Assembly (NCBI GenBank): GCA_017522125.1
Contig: JAFXAC010000091.1
Location: 1 to 51,096, forward strand
Direction: 5' to 3'
DNA length: 51,096 nucleotides
Source: Clostridia bacterium
Lineage (GTDB): Bacteria > Bacillota > Clostridia > Oscillospirales > CAG-272
In this document: one piece after another, positions 17,227 through 27,563 of the stretch
How the letters are laid out: every line of letters begins with the position of its first letter
Numbering within the stretch: the stretch's first letter is position 1
Notes under the pieces: model-generated
Told to the model about the DNA's origin: nothing
What the model saw: the letters and a program-made list of their open reading frames with translations, nothing else
Database searches by the model: none
Translations under genes and position numbers: made by a program

Positions 17227-17255
17227 TTGACAAAACATCAAAAATACCTTATAAT
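17227..17255 (+). promoter_or_regulatory. Promoter of the sugar ABC transporter operon
   Basis: TTGACA (17227-17232), 17-bp spacer, TATAAT (17250-17255). AGGAGG lies just before the ATG at 17309. The AT-rich stretch 17141-17226 has no other feature recognised. Confidence 0.88.
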
Positions 17256-17308
17256 AATAGGGACGCCTTGTGCGTGAATAAAAAAATTACATCAGGAGGA
17301 CAACTTTA

Positions 17309-18846
17309 ATGAAGAAGTTTCTTGCTCTTATGCTGTCTGCTCTCATGCTCGCAGCATGCCTGACCGCTTGTGCCGGCACCGGCGACGGCGGCGACACCAC
17401 TACCGGTGGTGCAACTGAGGTTGATCTTACCGGTACTTATGAGATCACTATGTGGGTTTCTGAGAAGGAAGGCGTTTCCGCCCTCTTCCAGCAGCAGATC
17501 GACGCTTTCGAGGCTGCTAACCCCGGCATCGTTATCAACGCTCAGATCGAGGGCGTTACCGAGGCTGACGCAGGCTCCCTCGTAGTAACGACGTTGCAAC
17601 CGCTCCCGACATCTACTGCTTTGCACAGGACCAGCTCGCTCGTCTTGTTCAGGCTTCCGCTCTCGCAGCTCCCGGTAAGGCAGCTTCCGAGAACATCATC
17701 GCAAGCAACGATGCAGGCTCCGTAGCAGCAGCTACCGTAGCAGGCACTCTTTACGCTTACCCCATGACCAGCGACAATGGTTACTATATGTACTATGACA
17801 AGAGCATAATCTCTGACGAAGACGCTGAGAGCCTTGAGAAGATCATCGCAGCTTGCGAGGCTAAGGGCGTTAAGTTCCGTTACGCTCTTGAGAACGCTTG
17901 GTACACCGCTTCCTTCTTCTTTGCAACCGGATGCCACTCCAACTGGACCATGGATGCAGAGGGCAACTTCAACGCAGTTGACGATACCTTCAACTCCGCT
18001 GCAGGTCTTGCAGCTATGAAGGGTATGCAGAAGCTCGCTAAGTCTACCTGCTACGACAGCAACGCTGACATCTTCACCGATGCAGGTGTTGTTATCACCG
18101 GTATCTGGGCAGCAGAGGATGCAGCTGCACACTTCGGCGCAAACCTCGGTGCTACCGACCTTCCTTCCTTCAACGTTGACGGTAAGGATTACCACCTCGG
18201 CTCCTACACCGGTAACAAGCTTATGGGTGTAAAGCCTCAGAGCGACGCTAAGAAGGCAGCCGTTCTCTCCAAGCTCGCACAGTACCTCACCGGTGAGGAG
18301 TGCCAGAACCAGAGATTCGCAAACTTCCAGTGGGGTCCCTCCAACAAGGCAGCTCAGGCTTCCGAGGCAGTTCAGGCAAACATCTCCCTTGCAGCTCTTG
18401 CTAAGCAGGGTGAGTACGGTGTTCCCCAGGGCCAGATCCACGGTTCTTGGTGGGATATCGCAAAGGTTCTCGGCGCTGACGCTAAGGCAGCAGCTTCCGA
18501 CGCTGACCTCCAGACTGCTCTTAACGAGTACAAGGCAGCTATCGACGGTCTTCTTACCATGACCGACGAGCAGAAGAGCGCATGGGGCGTTATCGGTAAT
18601 ATCTGCGGTACCAACTGGGATACCGACTTCCCCATGACCAAGATCAACGACACCACCTACGAGTCTGCAGTTCTCGAGCTGAAGGCTGGTCAGGAGTTCA
18701 AGGTTCGCCAGGGCGCATCTTGGGACGTAAACTTCGGTGTTGGCTTCAACGGCGGTAACATCGTTGTAGAGGCTGACGGCAACTACAAGGTACAGCTTGT
18801 TTGGGACGGCGCACAGACCGGCACCGTAACCCTTATTCCCGCATAA
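17309..18846 (+). pseudogene. Maltodextrin-type ABC sugar-binding lipoprotein, frameshifted near 17586
   Basis: The first frame (17309-17725) encodes a lipoprotein signal (lipobox LTAC) and the start of a family-1 solute-binding protein (YEITMWVSEKEGVSALF...GVTEADAGSLV), then turns to unrelated residues. The natural continuation lies in another frame from about 17587 to 18846: NDVATAPDIYCFAQDQLARL, then YAYPMTSDNGYYMYYDKS and onward. Loss of one base in the codon at 17585-17586 explains both. The restored protein would be about 512 residues. It has a MalE-like fold and a C-terminal beta domain (about 85 residues; GTNWDTDFPMTKINDTTY...) resembling starch-binding SusE/SusF domains. Codon use is strongly biased, as in highly expressed genes. 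It may be a true mutation or a sequence error; intact permease and ATPase genes downstream favour the latter. Confidence 0.85.
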
Positions 18847-18860
18847 ACGAATCATTTACA

Positions 18861-18944
18861 GGTTGGGGAGCTCTTAGCTCCCCAACCTTGAAAAAAAGGC
18901 ATTGTTAGCCGGATACATAGTTATGTATCGCCTGACAATGTTTT
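18861..18944 (+). terminator. Two hairpins between the binding-protein and permease genes
   Basis: The first is a perfect 11-bp stem (18861-18871 with 18877-18887) without a T tract. The second is an imperfect long stem (about 18900-18919 with 18922-18940) followed by TTTTC. Together they look like an mRNA-stabilising hairpin plus a partial terminator. This is the usual way to make more binding protein than permease. Confidence 0.65.
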
Positions 18945-18988
18945 CTTATTATTAAAAGGAGTTTATAAACTCGGTTTATGTTTTGGCT

Positions 18989-20560
18989 ATGAAAAGATTA
19001 AACGATTTAGATTATTTAAAGCTAAATAAGTTCGGAAAACTTTTATATAAGCTAAAGCTGTTCCTTTTTGCCATTCCCGTTTTCTTCAAAAATCTCGGGC
19101 TTAAAATATTCGGAGCCATCAAGGGCTTCGGCTTGGGTATCAAGAACAGCGTTTCGGATATTGCTTACACCTTTGTAAAGGGTAATTGGGCTGTAAAGCT
19201 TTCATTTTTAATATTTGGCTTCGGTAATTTCTACTACGGTCAGATACTTCGCGGAATCCTCTTTTTGCTTTTTGAGGTGGTATTTATCGGGTACATGATA
19301 GTTCCCAGCGGCGGAGCTTATTGGCTCTCGAAGGTAAACTGGTTCCAAAACGGTGCTACCGTCGGAACGGTTCAGGGTGAGTTCAAGTACAACGAGCTTT
19401 ACGACACGGACATTTGGGTAGCGGGTGACGACTCCGTTAAGGTCCTTCTTTACGGACTTCTTACCGTTATTTTCATAATTGCCTTCGTTTACACCTGGCG
19501 TATGCAGATCAAGCAGTGCCGTATCTGTATGGACATTACCGCAAAGGGCAAAAAGGTCAAGAGTGGCAAGGACGACCTTCGCTCACTCGTTGACGACCAG
19601 TTCCATAAGACGATGCTCTCTCTCCCTCTTGCGGGCATACTTATCTTCACGGTGCTTCCCATCATTTACATGGTGCTTATCGCCTTTACGAGCTACGATG
19701 CCGCGCACGACGGATACTCCAACCTCTTCTCTTGGGTAGGTCTTGAGCATTTTAACGAGCTTTTGGACTTCGGCAAGGGCGGTATCGGTCTTGCCTTCGG
19801 TGAAATTCTCGCATGGACCCTTATGTGGGCGTTCTTTGCAACGTTTACCAACTACTTCCTTGGTATGTTCGTTGCGATACTCATAAACAAAAAGGGCATA
19901 AGACTTAAAAAGCTCTGGAGAACGGTGCTGGTTATGACTATCGCTATTCCCCAGTTCGTTTCTCTGCTTTACGTTGCTAAGCTCTTTGACTCGTCGGGTA
20001 TTATAGGCAAGCTTTTGCTTGACTGGAATCTCATTCCCGACTCGATGCTTGCGGCAAAGCAGTTCTCGCTTTGGCAGAACCCGATCTCGTCGAAGATACT
20101 TCTTATCGTTCTGAATATCTGGGTAGGTATCCCCCACATTATGCTTATGGCAACGGGAATACTTATGAATATTCCGCAGGACCTTTACGAGTCCTCCCGC
20201 ATTGACGGTGCAACGGGCTGGAAGCAGTATTCAAAGATCACGCTTCCCTATATGATGTTCGTTATGGGCCCGTATCTGCTGACGAGCTTCGTTAACAATC
20301 TCAACAACTTCAACGTTATCTACCTGCTTACGCAGAACAACCAGCTCATCAATACCGACATCGGTACGGCGGGCGGTGTTTCGGTCTGCGAAACGGACCT
20401 GCTTATCACGTGGCTGTATAAGATGACGCTGAACAGCGCAGAGAGTAAATACTATATGGCGTCGATCATTGGTATTCTCGTCTTCGTCGTCGTTGCGGTG
20501 CTGTCCCTTATCGTATATAACGTAATGCCGTCTACGAGAAACGAGGAGGATTACAAGTGA
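18989..20560 (+). CDS. MalF-type sugar ABC transporter permease
   Basis: An about 523-residue membrane protein. An N-terminal extension has two membrane helices (about residues 70-110), a large outside loop and a third helix (about 150-170). The permease core of six helices begins near residue 205. The EAA loop that contacts the ATPase is ESSRIDGATGWKQYSKITLP. Size and layout match MalF-like subunits of Clostridia maltodextrin importers. The start is uncertain: ATG 18989 overlaps the stop of a four-codon frame (18978-18992), and the only strong ribosome binding site, AAAAGGAG (18954-18961), lies before that frame. It overlaps the next gene by one base. Confidence 0.9.
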   Translation: MKRLNDLDYLKLNKFGKLLYKLKLFLFAIPVFFKNLGLKIFGAIKGFGLGIKNSVSDIAYTFVKGNWAVKLSFLIFGFGNFYYGQILRGILFLLFEVVFIGYMIVPSGGAYWLSKVNWFQNGATVGTVQGEFKYNELYDTDIWVAGDDSVKVLLYGLLTVIFIIAFVYTWRMQIKQCRICMDITAKGKKVKSGKDDLRSLVDDQFHKTMLSLPLAGILIFTVLPIIYMVLIAFTSYDAAHDGYSNLFSWVGLEHFNELLDFGKGGIGLAFGEILAWTLMWAFFATFTNYFLGMFVAILINKKGIRLKKLWRTVLVMTIAIPQFVSLLYVAKLFDSSGIIGKLLLDWNLIPDSMLAAKQFSLWQNPISSKILLIVLNIWVGIPHIMLMATGILMNIPQDLYESSRIDGATGWKQYSKITLPYMMFVMGPYLLTSFVNNLNNFNVIYLLTQNNQLINTDIGTAGGVSVCETDLLITWLYKMTLNSAESKYYMASIIGILVFVVVAVLSLIVYNVMPSTRNEEDYK

Positions 20561-21444
20561 TGAAAAAAACCGATAATAAAGCTATTAAAAAGACGGGCCT
20601 CGGTGCAAAGGCAAGCCGCAGGATCGACAATACCGTCGTATATATAGTGCTTATTCTTATTTCTCTTATATGGCTCTTCCCCCTGTTCGGCTTGATCCTT
20701 GAGTCCTTCAAGGTAGAATATCAGGGACAGACGGGCTATTTGTGGCCTCAGCAATTCGGATTTGATAACTATATCAGGCTCTTCAAGGAAACGGATTTCT
20801 TTAAGTGGTTCATCAACACGGGCATTATGGGCGTTTGCACCGCCGTTTTGCAGACGATTTTCGTGCTTTCCATGAGCTACGTTCTGTCCCGACTCAGATT
20901 CAAGGGCAGAAAGGGACTTATGAACGCTATGCTCGTTCTGGGAATGTTCCCCGGCTTCCTTACCATGATCCTTATCTACAAGGTCTTTTCCGACCTCGGA
21001 CTCGTTTTGGAAATGGCTCCCGTCGGACTTATCATCGTGTACTGCGCATCCAGCGGTATGGGATACTACGTTTCCAAGGGCTTCTTTGACACTATTCCGA
21101 AGAGCCTTGACGAGGCGGCAAGAGTTGACGGCGCAACGCGCTTTCAGGTGTTCTACAAGGTTATAATGCCGCTTGCGAAGCCCATCGTAATTTATACGAT
21201 ACTTATGGGCTTTATGGCACCTTGGGGCGACTTTATGCTCGCAAGCTATCTGATACATCAGAACAGCGCGGGAATGAACGTTGCCGTCGGTATGTTCGAA
21301 TGGCTTTCTAAAACTATGGTAAACTCACACTACACCATGTTCTGTGCTGCGGGCGTTGTTGTCGCCATTCCCGTAACCACCGTATTCCTCTGCTTGCAGA
21401 AGTATTACGTTGAGGGCGTCACGGGCGGAGCAGTAAAAGGATAA
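20560..21444 (+). CDS. MalG-type sugar ABC transporter permease
   Basis: A 294-residue permease with six predicted membrane helices. The EAA loop DEAARVDGATRFQVFYKVIM is followed by PLAKP. It pairs with the MalF-type subunit to form the channel of a carbohydrate importer. Start and stop overlap as TGATG with the preceding gene, showing translational coupling; AGGAGG lies eight bases upstream. The substrate is probably malto- or galacto-oligosaccharides from the flanking hydrolases (inference). Confidence 0.92.
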   Translation: MKKTDNKAIKKTGLGAKASRRIDNTVVYIVLILISLIWLFPLFGLILESFKVEYQGQTGYLWPQQFGFDNYIRLFKETDFFKWFINTGIMGVCTAVLQTIFVLSMSYVLSRLRFKGRKGLMNAMLVLGMFPGFLTMILIYKVFSDLGLVLEMAPVGLIIVYCASSGMGYYVSKGFFDTIPKSLDEAARVDGATRFQVFYKVIMPLAKPIVIYTILMGFMAPWGDFMLASYLIHQNSAGMNVAVGMFEWLSKTMVNSHYTMFCAAGVVVAIPVTTVFLCLQKYYVEGVTGGAVKG

Positions 21445-21456
21445 GAGGAGATAAAA

Positions 21457-22581
21457 ATGGCTACTGTAAAATTAACTAACGTAAAGAAGGTCTACGGCAA
21501 GGACACCGTTGCCGTTCAGGACTTCAATCTTGATATCGCAGACAAGGAATTTATCGTTTTCGTAGGCCCTTCGGGCTGCGGAAAATCCACTACTCTCCGT
21601 ATGATAGCAGGTCTTGAGGACATTTCGGCAGGTACCGTTGAGATCGACGGCGTCGTTGTAAACGACCTTCAGCCCCGCGACCGTGATATCGCAATGGTCT
21701 TCCAGAACTATGCGCTCTATCCCCATCTTACGGTATTTGAAAATATGGCGTTCAGCCTTCGCCTTAAGAAGGTCCCGCAGGACGTAGTTTACGAAAAGGT
21801 TACTCAGGCGGCTGAGATCCTCGGAATTACCGAGTATCTTATGAGAAAGCCCCGCGCTCTTTCGGGCGGTCAGAGACAGCGTGTTGCTATCGGACGCGCT
21901 ATGGTTCGTGACAGTAAGGTATTCCTTATGGACGAGCCGCTTTCCAACCTTGACGCAAAGCTCCGTAACCAGATGAGAGCCGAGATCATTCTGCTCCGTC
22001 AGAAAATCGACACCACCTTTATCTACGTTACGCACGACCAGACCGAGGCTATGACTCTCGGCGACCGTATCGTAATTATGAAGGACGGCTTCGTTCAGCA
22101 GGTCGGCACGCCCACCGAGGTGTTCGATATGCCCGACAACCTCTTCGTTGCTGAGTTCATCGGCGCTCCCAAGATGAACACCTTTAAGACTCAGCTCGTT
22201 TACGAGGACGGCAAGTACTACGTAACTCCTTACGGCGCAAAGATCGAGGTAACGGGTGCAAAGGCAGAGATGCTCAAGGCGCGCGGCATCACCTCCCGCG
22301 AGATCGTTCTCGGCATTCGTCCCGAGCATTTCGTGCTTTCGAGCGAGGGCGACAGCGCGGCTATCCCCTGCAAGATCACCGTAAACGAGATGATGGGTAG
22401 TGAGCTTCACCTGCACGGTGTTGAGGAGAACGGCGACAAGCTCATCGTTCGCATTCCTACCATTTCTCTTACCGACGAGCAGAGAAGCTCGCTGACCTTC
22501 GGTTCTTACATTTACGTTACCTGCGAGGGTAAGGTAATGCATTTCTTCGACCCCGAGACCGAAAAGAACCTTCTCACATAA
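21457..22581 (+). CDS. msmX: Sugar ABC transporter ATPase (MsmX/UgpC type)
   Basis: A 374-residue ATPase with Walker A GPSGCGKST (about residues 37-45), Q loop VFQNYALYPH, signature LSGGQRQRVAIGRA, Walker B VFLMDEPLSNLDAKLR and H-loop VTHDQTEAM. A C-terminal TOBE-type domain begins near 240. It powers the MalF/MalG pair; enzymes of this class often serve several sugar importers in one cell. It starts 12 bp after the MalG-type gene with a GAGGAG ribosome binding site. Confidence 0.95.
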   Translation: MATVKLTNVKKVYGKDTVAVQDFNLDIADKEFIVFVGPSGCGKSTTLRMIAGLEDISAGTVEIDGVVVNDLQPRDRDIAMVFQNYALYPHLTVFENMAFSLRLKKVPQDVVYEKVTQAAEILGITEYLMRKPRALSGGQRQRVAIGRAMVRDSKVFLMDEPLSNLDAKLRNQMRAEIILLRQKIDTTFIYVTHDQTEAMTLGDRIVIMKDGFVQQVGTPTEVFDMPDNLFVAEFIGAPKMNTFKTQLVYEDGKYYVTPYGAKIEVTGAKAEMLKARGITSREIVLGIRPEHFVLSSEGDSAAIPCKITVNEMMGSELHLHGVEENGDKLIVRIPTISLTDEQRSSLTFGSYIYVTCEGKVMHFFDPETEKNLLT

Positions 22582-22598
22582 TATTTTTGAGGGCAGAA

Positions 22599-23222
22599 AT
22601 GTTTGAAGAAAAAGAATTTCACGGCTTAAAATATCTCGTGCGCTATCCTGCGGGGCACAAGGCGGGCGACAAGCACCCGACCATACTGTTTCTGCACGGC
22701 GCGGGCACGCGCGGCGACGACCTTGGAATGATAAGGGCAAACTCGTTCTTCCGCATCACGGGAGAGTATGAGGATTTCCCCTTCGTCTGCGTTGCGCCGC
22801 AGTGCAGGTGCGTTGACACCTGGTATGATTATTGGGAAACGCTCAAGGCGTTTGTGAAGGATATTCTCGCGTCGGATTATTGCGACGAGCATCGCTTTTA
22901 CGTTATCGGCAACAGCATGGGCGGCTACGCCACCTGGCAGATGGGCATCAGTATGCCCGAGGTCATTGCCGCTATCGCGCCCATTTGCGGCGGCGGAGTT
23001 GCTTGGAACACGGGCAGGCTCAAGGACGTTCCCGTGTGGGCGTTCCACGGTGCTAAAGACCCCGCGGTAAATATCGCCGAGTCCATCAGAATGGTCGACG
23101 GCGTAAACAAGCGCGGCGGCAACGCCAAGCTGACGGTATACCCTGACGTTCAGCACGATTGCTGGCTCAACGCTTACGCAGACCCTGCGCTCTTCGAGTG
23201 GTTTCTGTCACATACGAAATAG
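22599..23222 (+). CDS. Alpha/beta hydrolase (esterase/dienelactone hydrolase-like)
   Basis: A 207-residue cytoplasmic protein with the alpha/beta-hydrolase fold. The oxyanion segment is ILFLHGAGTRGDD. The nucleophile elbow GNSMGGYATWQM has Ser at about residue 109. Asp is in WAFHGAKDPAV and His in PDVQHDCW. Similar small esterases accompany polysaccharide loci and may remove acetyl or feruloyl groups; the substrate is not shown. The ATG at 22599 is preferred because GAGGGC lies seven bases upstream; a TTG at 22587 is in frame. It is the last gene of the transporter operon and its stop codon abuts hairpin array 3. Confidence 0.82.
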   Translation: MFEEKEFHGLKYLVRYPAGHKAGDKHPTILFLHGAGTRGDDLGMIRANSFFRITGEYEDFPFVCVAPQCRCVDTWYDYWETLKAFVKDILASDYCDEHRFYVIGNSMGGYATWQMGISMPEVIAAIAPICGGGVAWNTGRLKDVPVWAFHGAKDPAVNIAESIRMVDGVNKRGGNAKLTVYPDVQHDCWLNAYADPALFEWFLSHTK

Positions 23223-23430
23223 CGTTGTGCCCGTAAGGGCACAACGCATCGATATCAATCCCTTGCGGGATTGTCGATATGTTGCTGACGCAACTCGATA
23301 TGCCTACGGCTCGATATGTTTGCTACGCAAACGAGGGATTGATATCATATCGAAACCGACCGAAAGGGAGGTTATATCGAATTTGACGAAAGGCAAATAT
23401 ATCGAGCTGAGCGTAGCGAAGCATATCGAC
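23222..23430. repeat. Hairpin array 3
   Basis: Clear units: 23222-23247 (11-bp stem, loop GTAA), 23256-23273 (CAATCCC/GGGATTG), 23281-23294 (GTTGC/GCAAC), 23302-23310 (GCC/GGC) and 23318-23332 (GTTTGC/GCAAAC). The linker TCGATAT occurs at exactly seven bases three times (23274, 23295, 23311). From 23333 to 23430 the units are degenerate, but CGATAT words persist (GATATCATATCGAAA, TATATCGAG, CATATCGAC). The first stem starts on the last base of the hydrolase stop codon, and the array ends at a terminator. Confidence 0.82.
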
Positions 23431-23449
23431 AATTGAATACATACAAGAA

Positions 23450-23486
23450 AAAAGGACGGAGAACGCAAAAATCTCTGTCCTTTTCC
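23450..23486 (+). terminator. Terminator after hairpin array 3
   Basis: The stem GGACGGAGA (23454-23462) pairs with TCTCTGTCC (23472-23480), one G-T pair, followed by TTTT. It closes the ABC transporter/hydrolase operon. 23487-23569 has nothing else recognised. Confidence 0.75.
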
Positions 23487-23569
23487 TGTCGGTGGGGAAC
23501 GTATTGTATTGAATTTCGAGAAACTATTATTAAGAGTGCCCCGTTGCAGAGGATATTTATGTAAACAAC

Positions 23570-23597
23570 TTGACTTTTCCATAAAATAAGTTATAAT
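23570..23597 (+). promoter_or_regulatory. Promoter of the beta-galactosidase gene
   Basis: TTGACT (23570-23575), 16-bp spacer, TATAAT (23592-23597). Confidence 0.8.
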
Positions 23598-23606
23598 ATA
23601 CAATAG

Positions 23607-26213
<2,607 letters not shown>

Positions 26214-26229
26214 GTAAAGGAGCAAGGCT

Positions 26230-26877
26230 ATGCCCGAAAACAAGAACGCCCGCGGAAAATTTATAGTTTTTGAGGGAACGGACGGCTGTGGCAAGACCAC
26301 GCAGACCGAGCTTTTGCGCCGCCGCATAGCCGAGTATACGGGCTCGCCCTGCCTTATCGAGCGCGAGCCTGATTCGAGAAACATAGTGGGTGCGGTCATT
26401 CGCTCCGCACTTTACGGCGGCGTGAGGATATCGCCCGACAGTATGGCGTATCTCCACGTTGCCGACAGGCTTGAGCATATTGATTTCGTGCTTCCTTTGC
26501 TCGAGGGCGGAAGCCACGTCGTGTGCGACAGATACTACCTTTCGAATATGGCGTACAATTCGGGGGATACGCTCAGCGTTGCGGATATTTACGAGCTGAA
26601 TCGCCCCTGCGCCGAGCGTCTTGCGCCCGACGCGGTGGTGTATCTTGACGTGCCGCCCGAGGTAACTCGCGCGCGCCGCGCGGCTGACAGAGCGTCCGAG
26701 GAGATATACGATGCGGACGAAAAGCAACGCAAGGTAAGGGAGCGCTTTGAGAGCGCGCTTGCCCACGTTGCCAAGATGGAGGGCGAGGAAAAGATCATAA
26801 GGATCAACGCCGCCCGCCCGCTTGACGAGGTCGCGGACGAGATCTGGGCAAGAGTAAAAGCACTTTTGTTTGAATAA
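26230..26877 (+). CDS. tmk: Thymidylate kinase
   Basis: A 215-residue enzyme with P-loop FEGTDGCGKTTQTELL (about residues 15-30). The dTMP-binding segment is CDRYYLSNMAYNS, where DRYY replaces the more usual DRY-x-S. A YLDVPPEVTRARRAADRAS lid region follows. It phosphorylates dTMP to dTDP for DNA synthesis. AAAGGAG is nine bases upstream. It follows the beta-galactosidase gene by 16 bp although its role is housekeeping, so co-transcription is positional only. A perfect bidirectional terminator follows. Confidence 0.93.
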   Translation: MPENKNARGKFIVFEGTDGCGKTTQTELLRRRIAEYTGSPCLIEREPDSRNIVGAVIRSALYGGVRISPDSMAYLHVADRLEHIDFVLPLLEGGSHVVCDRYYLSNMAYNSGDTLSVADIYELNRPCAERLAPDAVVYLDVPPEVTRARRAADRASEEIYDADEKQRKVRERFESALAHVAKMEGEEKIIRINAARPLDEVADEIWARVKALLFE

Positions 26878-26883
26878 AAAGTC

Positions 26884-26932
26884 TATAAAACACACAAGGT
26901 CAGAGAACTTCTCTGACCTTGTGTGTTTTATA
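26884..26932. terminator. Bidirectional terminator with a 23-bp perfect stem
   Basis: The arms 26884-26906 and 26910-26932 are perfectly complementary with a three-base ACT loop. Outer A4/T4 tracts serve tmk (+) and the small Cys-rich gene (-). Confidence 0.92.
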
Positions 26933-26943
26933 AAAAGCAGCAG

Positions 26944-27195
26944 TTAACGTTTGGGGTCATTTATACAAGATAAAATTTTTGCTTCGTTCGCTTCATACAG
27001 TAAGCGGTATTTCTCATATTTGATATATTCTTCAATTTGTATATCAAATTCGGGAAAGCAAAGTAAAAAGTAGTCGCACTCGTCGCAACAACACTCAAAG
27101 CCTTGCTCTCCGTTGCCAAGACAAACGGTGGGTTCCCCCGGCGTAAGCTCTATTCCTGTAACGTCTATTACCTTTTTCGGAATATCATTGCTCAT
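26944..27195 (-). CDS. Small Cys-rich acidic protein, unknown function
   Basis: An 83-residue protein. A conserved-looking core reads LTPGEPTVCLGNGEQ, then a cluster CCCDECDYFLLC, then FPEFD, and the C-terminal half is helical and charged. The five Cys in a C-C-C-x2-C-x5-C cluster plus one upstream Cys suggest metal binding (inference). I have an impression of similar short proteins in gut Clostridia but cannot name a family. The start at 27195 follows AGGGGG on the minus strand; an in-frame extension into the leader to 27279 would run through the terminator hairpin and is unlikely. It lies in an AT-rich patch behind a structured leader. Confidence 0.7.
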   Translation of the reverse strand: MSNDIPKKVIDVTGIELTPGEPTVCLGNGEQGFECCCDECDYFLLCFPEFDIQIEEYIKYEKYRLLYEANEAKILSCINDPKR

Positions 27196-27217
27196 ATATT
27201 TACCCCCTGTCCTCATA

Positions 27218-27379
27218 CAAAAAGGTGCGCCCCCGAAGGAAACGCACCGAAAAAATGTTTTCCTCACAATTGTTGTCACACGAATTGCTCACCAATAACG
27301 GAATGAGAAAAGAGAGAAAACACTTTTTACCAAAAAAGAATTTTCCCGTTATTGGTTGCAAATATTCAATTCGTGTGAC
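27218..27379 (-). ncRNA. Structured leader or small RNA ending in a terminator
   Basis: On the minus strand the predicted transcription start coincides with the 5' arm of a long hairpin. A 13-bp perfect stem (27367-27379 with 27275-27287) comes first, then an internal loop, a 10-bp stem CCAATAACGG/CCGTTATTGG, then GAAAA/TTTTC and CTTTTT/AAAAAG around a TGGT loop. About 26 nt later comes a terminator hairpin (GGTGCG/CGCACC, 27224-27248) followed by T5, only about 22 nt before the start codon of the Cys-rich gene. It could be a cis-acting attenuator or a stand-alone RNA of about 160 nt. It does not match a riboswitch class I know. Confidence 0.6.
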
Positions 27380-27385
27380 AAGTAT

Positions 27386-27414
27386 ATTTTACCACATTTC
27401 TTCCGAGTTGTCAA
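27386..27414 (-). promoter_or_regulatory. Promoter of the structured leader
   Basis: On the minus strand: TTGACA, 17-bp spacer, TAAAAT. The expected start, about 7 nt on, falls at 27379, the first base of the hairpin arm. Confidence 0.85.
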
Positions 27415-27484
27415 CAAAGCGTTAGGATTTGGTGAAAAATATTGCTTATCGGACGAAAAGCGCCCCTTGCATAATTTTAAGGTA

Positions 27485-27506
27485 GCTTTTTGCTTTCGCA
27501 AAAAGC
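27485..27506. repeat. Isolated hairpin
   Basis: GCTTTTTGC/GCAAAAAGC with loop TTTC, located between the leader promoter and the terminator at 27521. It resembles single units of the hairpin arrays. Confidence 0.5.
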
Positions 27507-27520
27507 GTTCTATAAAAAAC

Positions 27521-27556
27521 AAAAGCGGAAGAAACTCGCGTTTCTTCCGCTTTTTT
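27521..27556. terminator. Bidirectional terminator for the lipoprotein operon
   Basis: A 15-bp stem (27521-27535 with 27540-27554, loop TCGC) has A4 and T6 flanks. In the minus sense it comes after the lipoprotein stop and hairpin array 4. Confidence 0.9.
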
Positions 27557-27563
27557 CCTTAAC

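Noticed and set aside
21472-22740. Long open frame antisense to the MsmX-type ATPase gene
   Set aside because: Same reason: a mirror of a conserved ATPase, with no start signals.
26884-26932. Mobile-element inverted repeat
   Set aside because: The 23-bp stem has a three-base loop and A/T flanks between convergent genes, which is simply a bidirectional terminator.
27275-27379. 6S RNA
   Set aside because: The hairpin is only about 105 nt, the internal loop is small and uneven, and a separate terminator follows; 6S RNA is longer with a large central bubble.
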